Shown here: positions 1 through 7,777 of the stretch, one piece after another
Position numbering within the stretch: position 1 is the first letter of the stretch
Layout of the letters: each line of letters opens with the position of its first letter
Assembly: GCA_964461295.1 (NCBI GenBank)
Contig: CAYWTX010000696.1
Location: 1 to 34,990 of the forward strand
DNA length: 34,990 bases
Source of the DNA: CAYWTX01 sp964461295
GTDB taxonomy: Bacteria; Planctomycetota; Phycisphaerae; SM23-33
Direction of reading: 5' to 3'
The notes under the pieces: model-generated
What the model saw: the letters and a program-made list of their open reading frames with translations, nothing else
Databases searched by the model: none
Told to the model about the DNA's origin: nothing
Translations under genes and position numbers: made by a program

Positions 1-175
1 TCCGCGAGGGGAGCGGTCCCTTGATCGGACGCGACCGGGGCGGCACGCCCCGGCTCCGTACCTTCCGCGAGGGGGCGTTCTTCCCGTTCGTTCCGCGAGG
101 AGGCGTTCTTCCCGTACCTTCCGCGAGGGGAGCGTTCTTCCCGATCGTTCCGCGAGGGGGCGTTCTTCCCGTTCG
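1..175. repeat. 28-29-bp tandem repeats with hairpin
   Basis: Four near-identical units lie head to tail at 63-90, 91-118, 119-147 and 148-175. Each begins TTCCGCGAGG and contains GCGTTCTTCCCG; the third unit is one base longer. A diverged partial unit sits at 1-28. Between them, 35-53 forms a perfect 8-bp stem (CCGGGGCG / CGCCCCGG) with a 3-nt loop. There are no unique spacers, so this is not a CRISPR. No gene is visible in 1-184. The array ends ten bases before the stop codon of the converging minus-strand gene, so it may act in its 3' end, but no T-tract is present. Confidence 0.8.
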
Positions 176-184
176 CATCCCGCC

Positions 185-991
185 TTACCACCACAGCCGC
201 GCCGCCACCGGGAAGTGGTCCGACGGCCAACTGCCGTCGCGCTTGCTGCGGTCGATGGTCGCCTCGGCCGCCATGAAGTGGGGCGTGTGGAGGATCCAGT
301 CGATCCGCCGACGGCTGCGGATGCCTCGCAGACCGCGGAACGTGCCCTTGCCCTTGTGCTCATCGGGGTTGGCCTGGCGGAACGCGTCGATCAGGAACGG
401 GCCGTCGTCGTTCCAGCCCCACAGGAGCGACTGGTACGTCAGCAGCCCCGGGCGGGCGTTGAAGTCGCCCGTCACGATCGTCGGGGCCGTGCCGGCCAGG
501 TGGGTGATCATCCGCCGCAGGACCTCGGCCGAACGCCACCGCGCGCGGATCGAGAGCGGGTCGAAATGCGTGTTGAACAGGAAGAACCGCAGGCCGGTGA
601 CCCGGTCGCGGAGGTTCAGCCAGCAGGCGGTGCGGGGCATGAAGCAGTCCCAGTAGCGGCTGCCGGGCACGTGCGGGGTGTTGCTCAGCCAGAAGCGGCC
701 CTCGTCGAGTTTCTGGAAGCGTTGGTCGCGGTAGAAGATGGCGACTCGCTCGCCGGCGAACGGACCGTCGTTGCGTCCGACGGAGAGGATGTGGTAGCCC
801 TTGAGCTTCTTGCGCAGGTACTCGGCCTGGGCCGGCTGCACTTCCTGGGCGCCGAGCAGGTCGGGGCCGAAGCCCGCGATGGCCGCGGCGACGGCGGATC
901 GCCGCCGCTCCCAGCCCTGCACGTCGTGCAGGCCGCGGCAGTTCAGGATGTTGAAGCTCATCACCCGAAGTTCGGGCGTCGACTGCACCAT
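185..991 (-). CDS. Endonuclease/exonuclease/phosphatase (EEP) family protein
   Basis: 268-residue protein of the DNase I-like EEP fold, metal-dependent phosphodiesterases acting on nucleic acids, inositol phosphates or sphingolipids. The family blocks are present in order: MSFNILNCRG near the N-terminus, the metal-binding Glu in LLGAQEVQ, FNTHFDPLS, TGDFNARPG, and the terminal SDHFPVAARLW carrying the catalytic Asp-His pair. All key residues look intact, so an active enzyme is likely, but the substrate cannot be told. There is no signal peptide with this start, pointing to the cytoplasm. I chose the ATG at 991 because AGGACG lies upstream and homology-like sequence begins right after it. The reading frame stays open far upstream to 2701, but that part is antisense to the sugar transporter. 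A TATAAT-like box lies about 85 bases upstream. Confidence 0.9.
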   Translation of the reverse strand: MVQSTPELRVMSFNILNCRGLHDVQGWERRRSAVAAAIAGFGPDLLGAQEVQPAQAEYLRKKLKGYHILSVGRNDGPFAGERVAIFYRDQRFQKLDEGRFWLSNTPHVPGSRYWDCFMPRTACWLNLRDRVTGLRFFLFNTHFDPLSIRARWRSAEVLRRMITHLAGTAPTIVTGDFNARPGLLTYQSLLWGWNDDGPFLIDAFRQANPDEHKGKGTFRGLRGIRSRRRIDWILHTPHFMAAEATIDRSKRDGSWPSDHFPVAARLWW

Positions 992-1027
992 CAGATCACG
1001 TCCTGCGTCACCTTTCGCAAATGCAGA

Positions 1028-1043
1028 CCCGGCTTGCGCCGGG
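1028..1043. repeat. Short palindrome in the leader of the EEP gene
   Basis: CCCGGC at 1028-1033 pairs with GCCGGG at 1038-1043 around TTGC, a strong 6-bp hairpin about 40 bases upstream of the EEP start codon. It resembles the other GC-rich palindromes scattered through the window and may be a repetitive extragenic palindrome rather than a dedicated regulator. Confidence 0.6.
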
Positions 1044-1073
1044 GAATCCCTCCACCTTGACCGCCATCTTAAG

Positions 1074-1079
1074 ATTATA
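1074..1079 (-). promoter_or_regulatory. Candidate -10 box for the EEP gene
   Basis: On the minus strand this reads TATAAT, a perfect sigma70-type -10 hexamer in otherwise GC-rich DNA. No convincing -35 hexamer lies 16-18 bases further upstream (17-bp spacing gives AAAGGG). Transcription would start near 1067, giving a leader of about 75 bases that includes the palindrome at 1028-1043. Confidence 0.35.
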
Positions 1080-1146
1080 CGGATTGCCACGGGTGTCCCT
1101 TTAAGGAAAAACCGCCGCCGCGAGGGGACATTCACTGGGGGGGCTC

Positions 1147-1224
1147 GCTTGTAGTACCGCCGTGAGGCGGGCCGTTCTCCGGCGAAGGCGTGCCGGGATT
1201 CCGCCTGACGGCGGGACCACGAAC
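1147..1224. repeat. Inverted-repeat element, copy 1
   Basis: Left arm 1147-1170 and right arm 1201-1224 are imperfect inverted repeats of about 24 bp built around GTAGTACCGCCGTGAGGCGG. The 30-base centre (GGCCGT...TGCCGGGATT) is similar to that of a second copy at 17601-17680. The whole unit is about 80 bp with no coding capacity, and looks like a REP or small MITE-like element. Here it sits between the divergent EEP and sugar-transport genes. Confidence 0.7.
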
Positions 1225-1306
1225 AAAGACCTGCGCTCCCGCCCCCCAGTTCGCGGTCCCTTGCCCGCGGGAAGGCAACGCAAGAACCGGCGAACTGGAA
1301 CGGAAG

Positions 1307-1335
1307 TTGCGGAACGCGCCGCCCAGTGGCACAAT
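1307..1335 (+). promoter_or_regulatory. Candidate promoter of the sugar ABC operon
   Basis: TTGCGG (1307-1312) and CACAAT (1330-1335) are separated by exactly 17 bp. Predicted transcription start is near 1342, about 25 bases before the ATG at 1367, which has GGAG at suitable distance. The match to consensus is only moderate. Confidence 0.35.
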
Positions 1336-1366
1336 CGGTCCATCGTGACAAGGCGGAGAACGCGGG

Positions 1367-2869
1367 ATGGACCGGAAGGCACAGACGCTCCACAAAGCGC
1401 CCGGCCGATGGGAGACGATGCGCGACGGCTTTCCCTTCGGGCTGGCGCCGTTTCTCATTCTCGTGCTGACAGGCGTTTCGGGGCTGTACCTGCTGGCCGG
1501 CGACCTGCTGGCGCCGAAGGGACCGGAGGCGTCGGCCATCCACCTGTGGACGTTCGCCCGCCAGCACTGGGAGGCGTACGAGAAGGCCCGGGCCGCCTTC
1601 GAGGCAGCCCATCCGGGCGTCAAGGCGGACATCCAGCTTGTCCACGGCGACGCGGTGACCAACCGCCTGCGGGCGGCCCTCTGGGCCGACCTGGACGTGC
1701 CTGACGCGGTGGAGGTGGAGATTTCGCGGGCCGGCAGCTTCTTCCGCGGCCCGGTCGACGACGTCGGGTTCGTGGACCTCACCGAGCGGCTCTCGCGACC
1801 CGACCCGACCGACCCCAACGGCCGCCCGTTGATCGACCGGATCGTCCGCAGCCGGCTGGCGCCGTATACCAACCGCGGGCGGATCTTCGGCCTGCCGCAC
1901 GACGTGCATCCGGTGATGCTGGCCTACCGGGCGGATCTGTTCCAGCAATTCGGCATCGACCCCAACAAGCTGGCGACGTGGGACGACTTCATTCGCGAAG
2001 GGCGGCGCATCGCCGTCCGCGACGGGCGCCGCGGGAGCGTGAAGGCGGAACCCACTTATCTCATCAACCTCTCTCTCAGCGAGTGCCACAGCATCGAGAC
2101 CGTTCTCTTCCAGCGCGACGGCGAGTTGACCGGACCCGACGGTCGGCCCGTGCCCGCCGGCTACTTCGACGCCAACGGGCAGGTCATCATGGACAACGAG
2201 GCGGCCGTGGCGACGCTGAAGTGGTACACGCCGCTGGTGGCCGGGCCGGGGCGCATCGCGGCCGACCCGGGGATGTCGGGGCCGAGCTTCGCGCGGGCGG
2301 TGCTGGACGGCTACACGCTGTCGTGGATGTGCCCCGACTGGTTCAGTTGGGCGATGGAGAAGGACCTGCCGCAGTTGGCGGGCAAGTTGCGGCTGATGCC
2401 GCTGCCGGCGTTTCGCGCCGGGGGGCGCCGCACCAGCACGTGGGGCGGGACGATGATCGGCATCACCCGCAAGTGCCCGGACAAGGAACTCGCCTGGAAG
2501 CTGGTGCTGCACATGTACACCAACGCCGAGGACCTTGGCCGGCGGTTCGGCGACCTGAACATCCTGCCGCCGTTCAAGGACGCCTGGCGTCAGGGGGCCT
2601 TCCACGAGCCGCGGGCCTATTGGGGCAACCAGCGCATCGGCACGGAGTACATCCGCCTGGCCGAGCAGGTCCCGCCGCAGTACAGCAGCCCGTTCCTGCA
2701 ACTGGCCAAGAGCAAGATGGGCGAGGTGGTGTCCGCGTGCGCGACCTGGTACAGCGCCCGCGGCGCCGACGGCGGGCCCGACGAGGCGGCCCTCGACCGG
2801 TTCGTGCGGACACGCCTCAAGCAGGCGGGCGACGAGATTCGCCGGCAGATGAAGAGGAACCCGTTTTGA
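1367..2869 (+). CDS. ABC transporter extracellular substrate-binding protein (family 1, sugar type)
   Basis: 500-residue binding protein that would capture a sugar or oligosaccharide in the periplasm and pass it to the two permeases encoded next. Residues 23-45 form one hydrophobic segment after a basic N-terminus, with no lipobox Cys and no clear signal-peptidase site, so the protein is probably membrane-anchored rather than free. The mature part shows family-1 features: an IHLWTFARQHWEAYEKA strand-helix near the start, RGRIFGLPHDVHPVMLAYR, LATWDDFIREG, and a C-terminal GGTMIGITRKCPDKELAWKL. An internal ATG at 1418 with GGGAG upstream is an alternative start that keeps the anchor. The gene overlaps the next by four bases, indicating translational coupling. 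The ligand is unknown. Confidence 0.88.
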   Translation: MDRKAQTLHKAPGRWETMRDGFPFGLAPFLILVLTGVSGLYLLAGDLLAPKGPEASAIHLWTFARQHWEAYEKARAAFEAAHPGVKADIQLVHGDAVTNRLRAALWADLDVPDAVEVEISRAGSFFRGPVDDVGFVDLTERLSRPDPTDPNGRPLIDRIVRSRLAPYTNRGRIFGLPHDVHPVMLAYRADLFQQFGIDPNKLATWDDFIREGRRIAVRDGRRGSVKAEPTYLINLSLSECHSIETVLFQRDGELTGPDGRPVPAGYFDANGQVIMDNEAAVATLKWYTPLVAGPGRIAADPGMSGPSFARAVLDGYTLSWMCPDWFSWAMEKDLPQLAGKLRLMPLPAFRAGGRRTSTWGGTMIGITRKCPDKELAWKLVLHMYTNAEDLGRRFGDLNILPPFKDAWRQGAFHEPRAYWGNQRIGTEYIRLAEQVPPQYSSPFLQLAKSKMGEVVSACATWYSARGADGGPDEAALDRFVRTRLKQAGDEIRRQMKRNPF

Positions 2870-3756
2870 GGTCGGCCACCCATCAGCGCTGGGCGCCCTA
2901 CGCCTTCGTGGCGCCGTTCGTCGTCATCTTCCTGGCCTTCGGACTTTACCCGCTGGTCAAGAGCCTCGTCCTGTCGCTGTACATCACCGCCGGGCCCAAC
3001 AGCCAGGTCTTCGTCGGCCTGGACAACTTCCGTTTCCTGCTGAGCGACCCGGACTTCGCCAAGGCGGTGAGGAACACGGCCCTCTTCGCCTGCGGGTCGG
3101 TGTTCCTGCAACTGCCTCTGAGCCTGGCCCTGGCGCTGCTGCTGAACCGCAAGCGCCTGCGCGGGCAGCAGGTGTTCCGCCTGTGCTACTTCTCCCCGCA
3201 CCTGGTGGGCATGGTCTTCGTGGGCGTGCTGTTCTCGCTGATCTTCGCCGCCCGCTTCGGCCTGCTGAACGTCGCCCTGAACGCCGTGGCCGGCTGGCCG
3301 CTCGACGTCAACTGGCTCAAGGACCCGCGGTGGATCATGCCTTGCCTGATTGTCACGGCCCTGTGGATGTACACCGGCTTCAACATGATCTACTTCCTGG
3401 CGGCGCTCCAGAACGTGGACCCGACGCTCTACGAGGCCGCCACGGTCGACGGCGCCAACGCCTGGCAGCGATTCCGCCACGTCACGCTGCCGGGGATCAA
3501 GCCGGTGGCCGTCTTCGTGGTCGTCCTGAGCACGATCGGGTCGTTCCAACTCTTCGAGCTGCCCTACCTGATGCTCAACAACGGCCGCGGCCCCGACGGG
3601 GCCGGGCTCACCGTCGTGATGTACCTGTTCGAGAACGGCTTCGTCACCGGCGACCTGGGCTATGCCTCGACGATCGGCTGGACGCTGGCGCTGGGCGTGC
3701 TGGCGCTGTCGCTGATCCAGATGGCCGCCACGGGCGCCTGGCGGAGGGACCAGTAG
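2866..3756 (+). CDS. Sugar ABC transporter permease, MalF/UgpA-like
   Basis: 296-residue inner-membrane permease of the CUT1 type with about six membrane segments (for example YAFVAPFVVIFLAFGLYPL near the N-terminus). The EAA loop that docks the ATPase is seen as EAATVDGANAWQRF near residue 190. The start is a TTG at 2866 inside a TTGA overlap with the previous stop codon; AGAGGA lies upstream. No ATG fits: the frame is open further upstream, but only as a shadow of the binding-protein gene. It would pair with the permease that starts two bases after its stop codon. Confidence 0.9.
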   Translation: MRSATHQRWAPYAFVAPFVVIFLAFGLYPLVKSLVLSLYITAGPNSQVFVGLDNFRFLLSDPDFAKAVRNTALFACGSVFLQLPLSLALALLLNRKRLRGQQVFRLCYFSPHLVGMVFVGVLFSLIFAARFGLLNVALNAVAGWPLDVNWLKDPRWIMPCLIVTALWMYTGFNMIYFLAALQNVDPTLYEAATVDGANAWQRFRHVTLPGIKPVAVFVVVLSTIGSFQLFELPYLMLNNGRGPDGAGLTVVMYLFENGFVTGDLGYASTIGWTLALGVLALSLIQMAATGAWRRDQ

Positions 3757-3757
3757 C

Positions 3758-4609
3758 ATGGCTGCTCCCGAGCCGACAGCCCGGCGAGCCGCCAGGGCCC
3801 TTGGGCGGCTGGCGCTGTACGCCGTCCTGACCGCCGGGGCGGCCGTCACGCTGGTGCCGCTGGTGTGGCTGGTTGCCTGTAGCGTCAAGGGCGGCGAGGA
3901 CTTCTTCGCCTACACCTTCTTCGCCCCGCCCGGGCGCATGAGTCTGGTCAACTTCCGCTCCCTGTTCACCCAGATGCCGTTTCTGCGGCTGATGATGAAC
4001 AGCCTGTTTCTGTCCGGCGTGACGGTGATGGTGCAGCTCTTCCTGGCCTCGCTGGGCGGCTTCGCGCTGGCCAAGTACGAGTTCCGCGGCAAGCGGATCA
4101 TCATGGTCGTCATGCTGGCGACGATGATGATCCCCGCGCAGGTCATGCTCGCGCCGCTGTATGAACTCATCTGCCATGCCAAACTGGCCGACACCTACCT
4201 CGGCCTCATCGTCCCCGGCGCCGTCAGCGTCTTCGGCATGTTCCTGTTCCGCCAGGCGATGCTCCAGATTCCCGACGAACTCCTCCAGGCCGGGCGGATC
4301 GACGGCTGCGGCGAGTTCGGCCTGTACTGGCGGATCGCGATTCCCATCGTGCGGCCGATGACCGGCGCCTTCTGCCTGATCTCCTTCATGGGCACATGGA
4401 ACAGCTTCCTCTGGCCGCAGATCATCCTGCACTCGCGCGAGAAGTTCACGCTGCCCATTGCCCTGAACCAACTCGTGGGACTCCAGCAGCAGGACTACGG
4501 AGTGCTGATGGCCGGCACGCTGCTGTCCATCCTGCCGGTGGTGGTGCTGTTCTTCGTCCTCCAGCGGGAGTTCCTCTCGGGTCTGACGGCGGGGGCCGTG
4601 AAGGGGTAG
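3758..4609 (+). CDS. Sugar ABC transporter permease, MalG/UgpE-like
   Basis: 283-residue second permease of the CUT1 importer. It has a hydrophobic first segment (about residues 20-42), further membrane segments, and an EAA-type loop with QAGRIDGCGEFGLYWRI near residue 180. GTWNSFLWPQIIL in the last third is typical of MalG-like subunits. It starts two bases after the MalF-like gene. No ATPase follows, so energy probably comes from a shared MsmK/UgpC-type ATPase encoded elsewhere; the ATPases at 19149-21157 belong to a different (peptide-type) class. The specific substrate cannot be inferred. Confidence 0.9.
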   Translation: MAAPEPTARRAARALGRLALYAVLTAGAAVTLVPLVWLVACSVKGGEDFFAYTFFAPPGRMSLVNFRSLFTQMPFLRLMMNSLFLSGVTVMVQLFLASLGGFALAKYEFRGKRIIMVVMLATMMIPAQVMLAPLYELICHAKLADTYLGLIVPGAVSVFGMFLFRQAMLQIPDELLQAGRIDGCGEFGLYWRIAIPIVRPMTGAFCLISFMGTWNSFLWPQIILHSREKFTLPIALNQLVGLQQQDYGVLMAGTLLSILPVVVLFFVLQREFLSGLTAGAVKG

Positions 4610-4958
4610 GGGAGTTGCAGTTCGGTTCATTGGGCCTGCCATCGGGGTGACACCTCCCTTCTCAACCGCGAAGGTGCGGACAGCATGAAGATCAGGCAGA
4701 CTGCCGGTTTGACGGATGCATGCGGCGCGGTGACAATGGCGCGCATGAAAACAACGCCCGGGATTGGTGACAGGGCTCCATCGCGGGCGGCGGAGCTTGC
4801 CGATGTGCGGGAGAAGGCTTCTTCCGTGCGGACGGGCCTGGAGGTGTTGACCCTCCGCGGAAGCGTCGCGCGAGTCGCCGCACTGGGCGCGGCCCGGAGC
4901 AAGCTGAGGGGTAGCCCCCGCCGCGGGAGCCGCCGGCACGGCCCTGGTTTACACGCCC
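4610..4958. other. Intergenic region, no gene seen
   Basis: 349 bases between the sugar permease and the ComB-like gene. The only open frame, starting at 4685, has low-complexity Arg/Ala-rich translation and no recognisable domain, so I do not call it. No convincing promoter, terminator with T-tract or repeat was found. Confidence 0.5.
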
Positions 4959-5681
4959 ATGTTCACTGACCAAGCCGATTTCGAGGTCGCGTGCGAGTGG
5001 GGGCTGGAGGGCCTGCGCGCCGTTGGCGGCGGGGCCGATGTCATCGTCATTGTCGACGTGCTGTCCTTCACCACCTGCGTGGACATCGCCGTCTCGCGCG
5101 GCGCAGCGGTGTACCCGTATCTGTGGAAGGACGCCTCGGCCGTCGAATACGCCGCACGGGTCGGCGCGGAGTTGGCCGGCTCGCGGCGAAGCGCGGAGCA
5201 GGCGGAGTTCACGCTCTCGCCGCGGTCGATGCTCAAGGCGGGGCCGGGCACGAAGATCGTCCTGCCTTCGCCCAACGGATCGGCCATTACGACGGAGGCG
5301 GCCCGCATGGGCAAGCCCGTCCTGGCCGGGTGCTTACGCAACGGCCGCGCCGTGGCGCGCCTGGCGGCGTCGCTTGGGCGGCACGTGGCCGTCATCCCGG
5401 CCGGCGAGAAGTGGCCCGATGGTTCGCTCCGGGCGGCGATTGAGGACCTCGCCGCCGCGGGCGCCATCATCGCGGCGCTGAGCGGCACGCGATCGCCCGA
5501 AGCGGCCGCGGCCGTCGGCGCATGGCATGCCATCGGCAAGGACATCGAGCGCATGCTGCCGGCCTGCTCCTCCGGCCGCGAACTCGTCGAACGCGGGTTC
5601 CAGGGCGATGTCCGCCTTGCCTGCCAGTTCGACGTGAGCGATGCCGCGCCGCTCCTTCGCGACGGGGCGTATTGCCGCTGA
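4959..5681 (+). CDS. comB: 2-phosphosulfolactate phosphatase (ComB) family protein
   Basis: 240-residue cytoplasmic protein of the ComB family. Characterised members remove phosphate from 2-phosphosulfolactate to give sulfolactate, a step in archaeal coenzyme M synthesis, with Mg2+. Family hallmarks visible are VIVIVDVLSFTTCVDIA (residues 28-44), LPSPNGSAIT, GCLRNGRAVA, AGEKWPDGSLR and an acidic AAIEDLAAAGAII helix. Length is typical. Homologues are common in bacteria that make no coenzyme M, where the role is uncertain; no other sulfonate gene is nearby. The ATG at 4959 lacks a clear ribosome-binding site, but it is the first start in the frame and precedes the conserved region by about 25 residues. 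Confidence 0.82.
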   Translation: MFTDQADFEVACEWGLEGLRAVGGGADVIVIVDVLSFTTCVDIAVSRGAAVYPYLWKDASAVEYAARVGAELAGSRRSAEQAEFTLSPRSMLKAGPGTKIVLPSPNGSAITTEAARMGKPVLAGCLRNGRAVARLAASLGRHVAVIPAGEKWPDGSLRAAIEDLAAAGAIIAALSGTRSPEAAAAVGAWHAIGKDIERMLPACSSGRELVERGFQGDVRLACQFDVSDAAPLLRDGAYCR

Positions 5682-5782
5682 ATCCGGCGGGGGACATGGC
5701 AAGGGAAAGGGGTTCGCTTCAGCCCAAGGGGCTGCATCCGATTCGCCCTTCAGGCGGAAGACGGGCCGCCGCTCCTGGCCCC

Positions 5783-7579
5783 TCACAGCAGGTTCCGCAC
5801 CAGGTACGCCATCGACTCGGCCAGCACGCGGGCGACGGGGCGCGATTCGTGCTCCTCCAGCGTCACCTCGCGGCAGCGGGCCAGGTCGGCCAGCGTCTGC
5901 TCGCGAAGCGCCCCCGCGACGGCGGGGTCCACCACCATGGCCGCGCACTCGAGCTGGTGGAACAGGCTGCGGTAGTCGAAGTTGTAGCTGCCGATGATGG
6001 ACCATGCGTCGTCGATGACGGCCGTTTTGGCGTGCAGCATGCCTTCGGGCCATTCGAAGAGGCGGATGCCGGCCGACAGCAGCCGGCTGTAGAGGTACCG
6101 CGCCGCGGACGCGACAATCTGCACGTCGGTTTCGCGGGACACGACAACGACGACCTGCACGCCCCGGCGCACGGCCCGGGCGAGCGCCTTCCGCACGGCG
6201 TGGTTGGGCAGGAAATAGGCGTTCTCGATGAGGATGTAGCGATGCGCGCCGCGGATCGCGTGCAGGTACGCCTGGTAGACCCGGTTGCGCCTGCCGAACT
6301 CGCGGTTGCCCAGCATCCGCACCGGGATGCCCGCCTCGCAGGTCGGCCGGTCGGGATCTCCGCCTTCCAGCGCGCCGCGGCGGCGCAACCGTCGCAGCGC
6401 CAGTCGGCGCAGCACCGCTCGCAGCCGGTGCCGGCGAGTCGTGGTTTCGTGGTACGGCACCGCCTTCCGCCACGCATAGGCGAACAGCCTGGACGCCTGC
6501 CCAGCCGGCCTGGCGCCCTCGATGCGCACGTGCGTGTCGCGCCAGCCCCCGCTGCCCTTCAGCGGCGACGAGCCGTACAGGTCGCCGATGTTCAGCCCGC
6601 CGGTGAAGGTCACGGCCTCGTCGACGACCAGCAGCTTGCGGTGGTCGCGACGGTTCAGCGCTCGCCAGGAGGCCCGCGCCAGCGCGGGCGGGTTGTACAC
6701 CCCCACCGACGCGCCCGCGGCGGCAAGTTGCTCGATGAACACCCGCGGCAGGGCCAGGCTGCCCATGTAGTCATACAGCACGCGGACGCGCACCTGCCGC
6801 CGCGCCGCCTCGCACAGCGCCCCATGGAACCGCCGCCCCGTCGCGTCGTCGCACAGGATGTACGATTCCAGGTCCACCGTCCGTCTTGACGAGGCGATCG
6901 CCTCCAGCATGCGCCCGTACGTCTGCACGCCGTTGACCAGGATCTCCACGGCCCGGGCCGGCTGACAGAAGTCGGGCTTGCGGACGTAGCGGTCGACGGC
7001 GTCGCGGCAGTGGAACGTCTCGCCGCCGGCGGGCAGCGTCAGCGGCGGCTGCGGCGGCCGCGGGCGCCGGCGCAGGCGGTAGCGGGCGATCCAGGCCCGC
7101 CAGGTCATCACGCCCACCGTCGCCGTCGGCCAGCACAGCAGCGCCAGCACGGCGGCCATTGAGGCCGCCCCCAGCACCAGCCGGTCGCGTGCGTTGGAAT
7201 CCAGCGCCGCCAGCGCCGCGATGTCCGGCGCCACCCACGCCCCCCATTCCCGCTGCGACCACGCGGCCGACAAGTTGCCGAGCGCCCCGGCGGATGGGCG
7301 GGCCTCGCCGGCGTCGCCCGGCCACAGGCGGCAGCCGATGTCGTACTGCACGTCCGCCAGGAACATCGGGGGCACCAGCAGCGACACAGCCGCGGCCAGC
7401 ACCGCCGCTCGCTTGCTCCCCCGCAGCAGCAGCGCCGGCACGATCGCCAGCACGACCTTCACCAGCGGCAGCGGGAGCATTGCCGCCGCCACTCCCGCCG
7501 CCACGCCGCGCCCGATGCCGGCGGCCGAGCGCCGGCCGAAGATGTGATCGCTCAGTATGTGGCGGATTCGCTGCGGCAC
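5783..7579 (-). CDS. DUF2062 - phospholipase D-like (cardiolipin synthase-type) protein
   Basis: About 598 residues. The first 85 residues resemble DUF2062, a small membrane domain, with hydrophobic AAGVAAAMLPLPLVKVVLAI and later LLVPPMFLADVQ. Another hydrophobic segment near residues 130-155 precedes the catalytic half. Two HKD motifs are intact: HRKLLVVD near residue 313 and HAKTAVID near residue 515, the pair needed for phospholipase D or cardiolipin synthase chemistry. Phosphatidyl transfer at the inner membrane is the likely activity. I chose a GTG at 7579 (GGGAA upstream) because residues encoded further upstream look non-coding; the frame itself is open to 7756. It points away from the beta-propeller gene and converges on the ComB-like gene. 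Confidence 0.85.
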   Translation of the reverse strand: MPQRIRHILSDHIFGRRSAAGIGRGVAAGVAAAMLPLPLVKVVLAIVPALLLRGSKRAAVLAAAVSLLVPPMFLADVQYDIGCRLWPGDAGEARPSAGALGNLSAAWSQREWGAWVAPDIAALAALDSNARDRLVLGAASMAAVLALLCWPTATVGVMTWRAWIARYRLRRRPRPPQPPLTLPAGGETFHCRDAVDRYVRKPDFCQPARAVEILVNGVQTYGRMLEAIASSRRTVDLESYILCDDATGRRFHGALCEAARRQVRVRVLYDYMGSLALPRVFIEQLAAAGASVGVYNPPALARASWRALNRRDHRKLLVVDEAVTFTGGLNIGDLYGSSPLKGSGGWRDTHVRIEGARPAGQASRLFAYAWRKAVPYHETTTRRHRLRAVLRRLALRRLRRRGALEGGDPDRPTCEAGIPVRMLGNREFGRRNRVYQAYLHAIRGAHRYILIENAYFLPNHAVRKALARAVRRGVQVVVVVSRETDVQIVASAARYLYSRLLSAGIRLFEWPEGMLHAKTAVIDDAWSIIGSYNFDYRSLFHQLECAAMVVDPAVAGALREQTLADLARCREVTLEEHESRPVARVLAESMAYLVRNLL

Positions 7580-7777
7580 AACGTTTCCCGGTGCGAGGGA
7601 CGACCCCGCGGCATGTTCGCGCCATTGTAACGCATCCGCCGCCAACGCCACAGGCGTGCCGTTCGAGAACCAGCGGTTCTGGCGGGCGGCCCGCCACCAC
7701 CACGCTATCGCGGAGAAACGCCCCGCGGCGGCGCGCGTTACAGATCGCATGGGCACAACTCGTGGAAGGGCCGCACC

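Noticed and set aside
63..175. CRISPR array
   Set aside because: Units are contiguous with no unique spacers, and no cas gene is nearby.
992..2701. Upstream extension of the EEP gene to an 838-residue frame
   Set aside because: It is antisense to the sugar binding-protein gene, with Arg/Pro/His-rich low-complexity translation; conserved EEP sequence begins only at 991.
4685..4969. 94-residue frame before the ComB-like gene
   Set aside because: No ribosome-binding site, low-complexity sequence and overlap with the start of the next gene.
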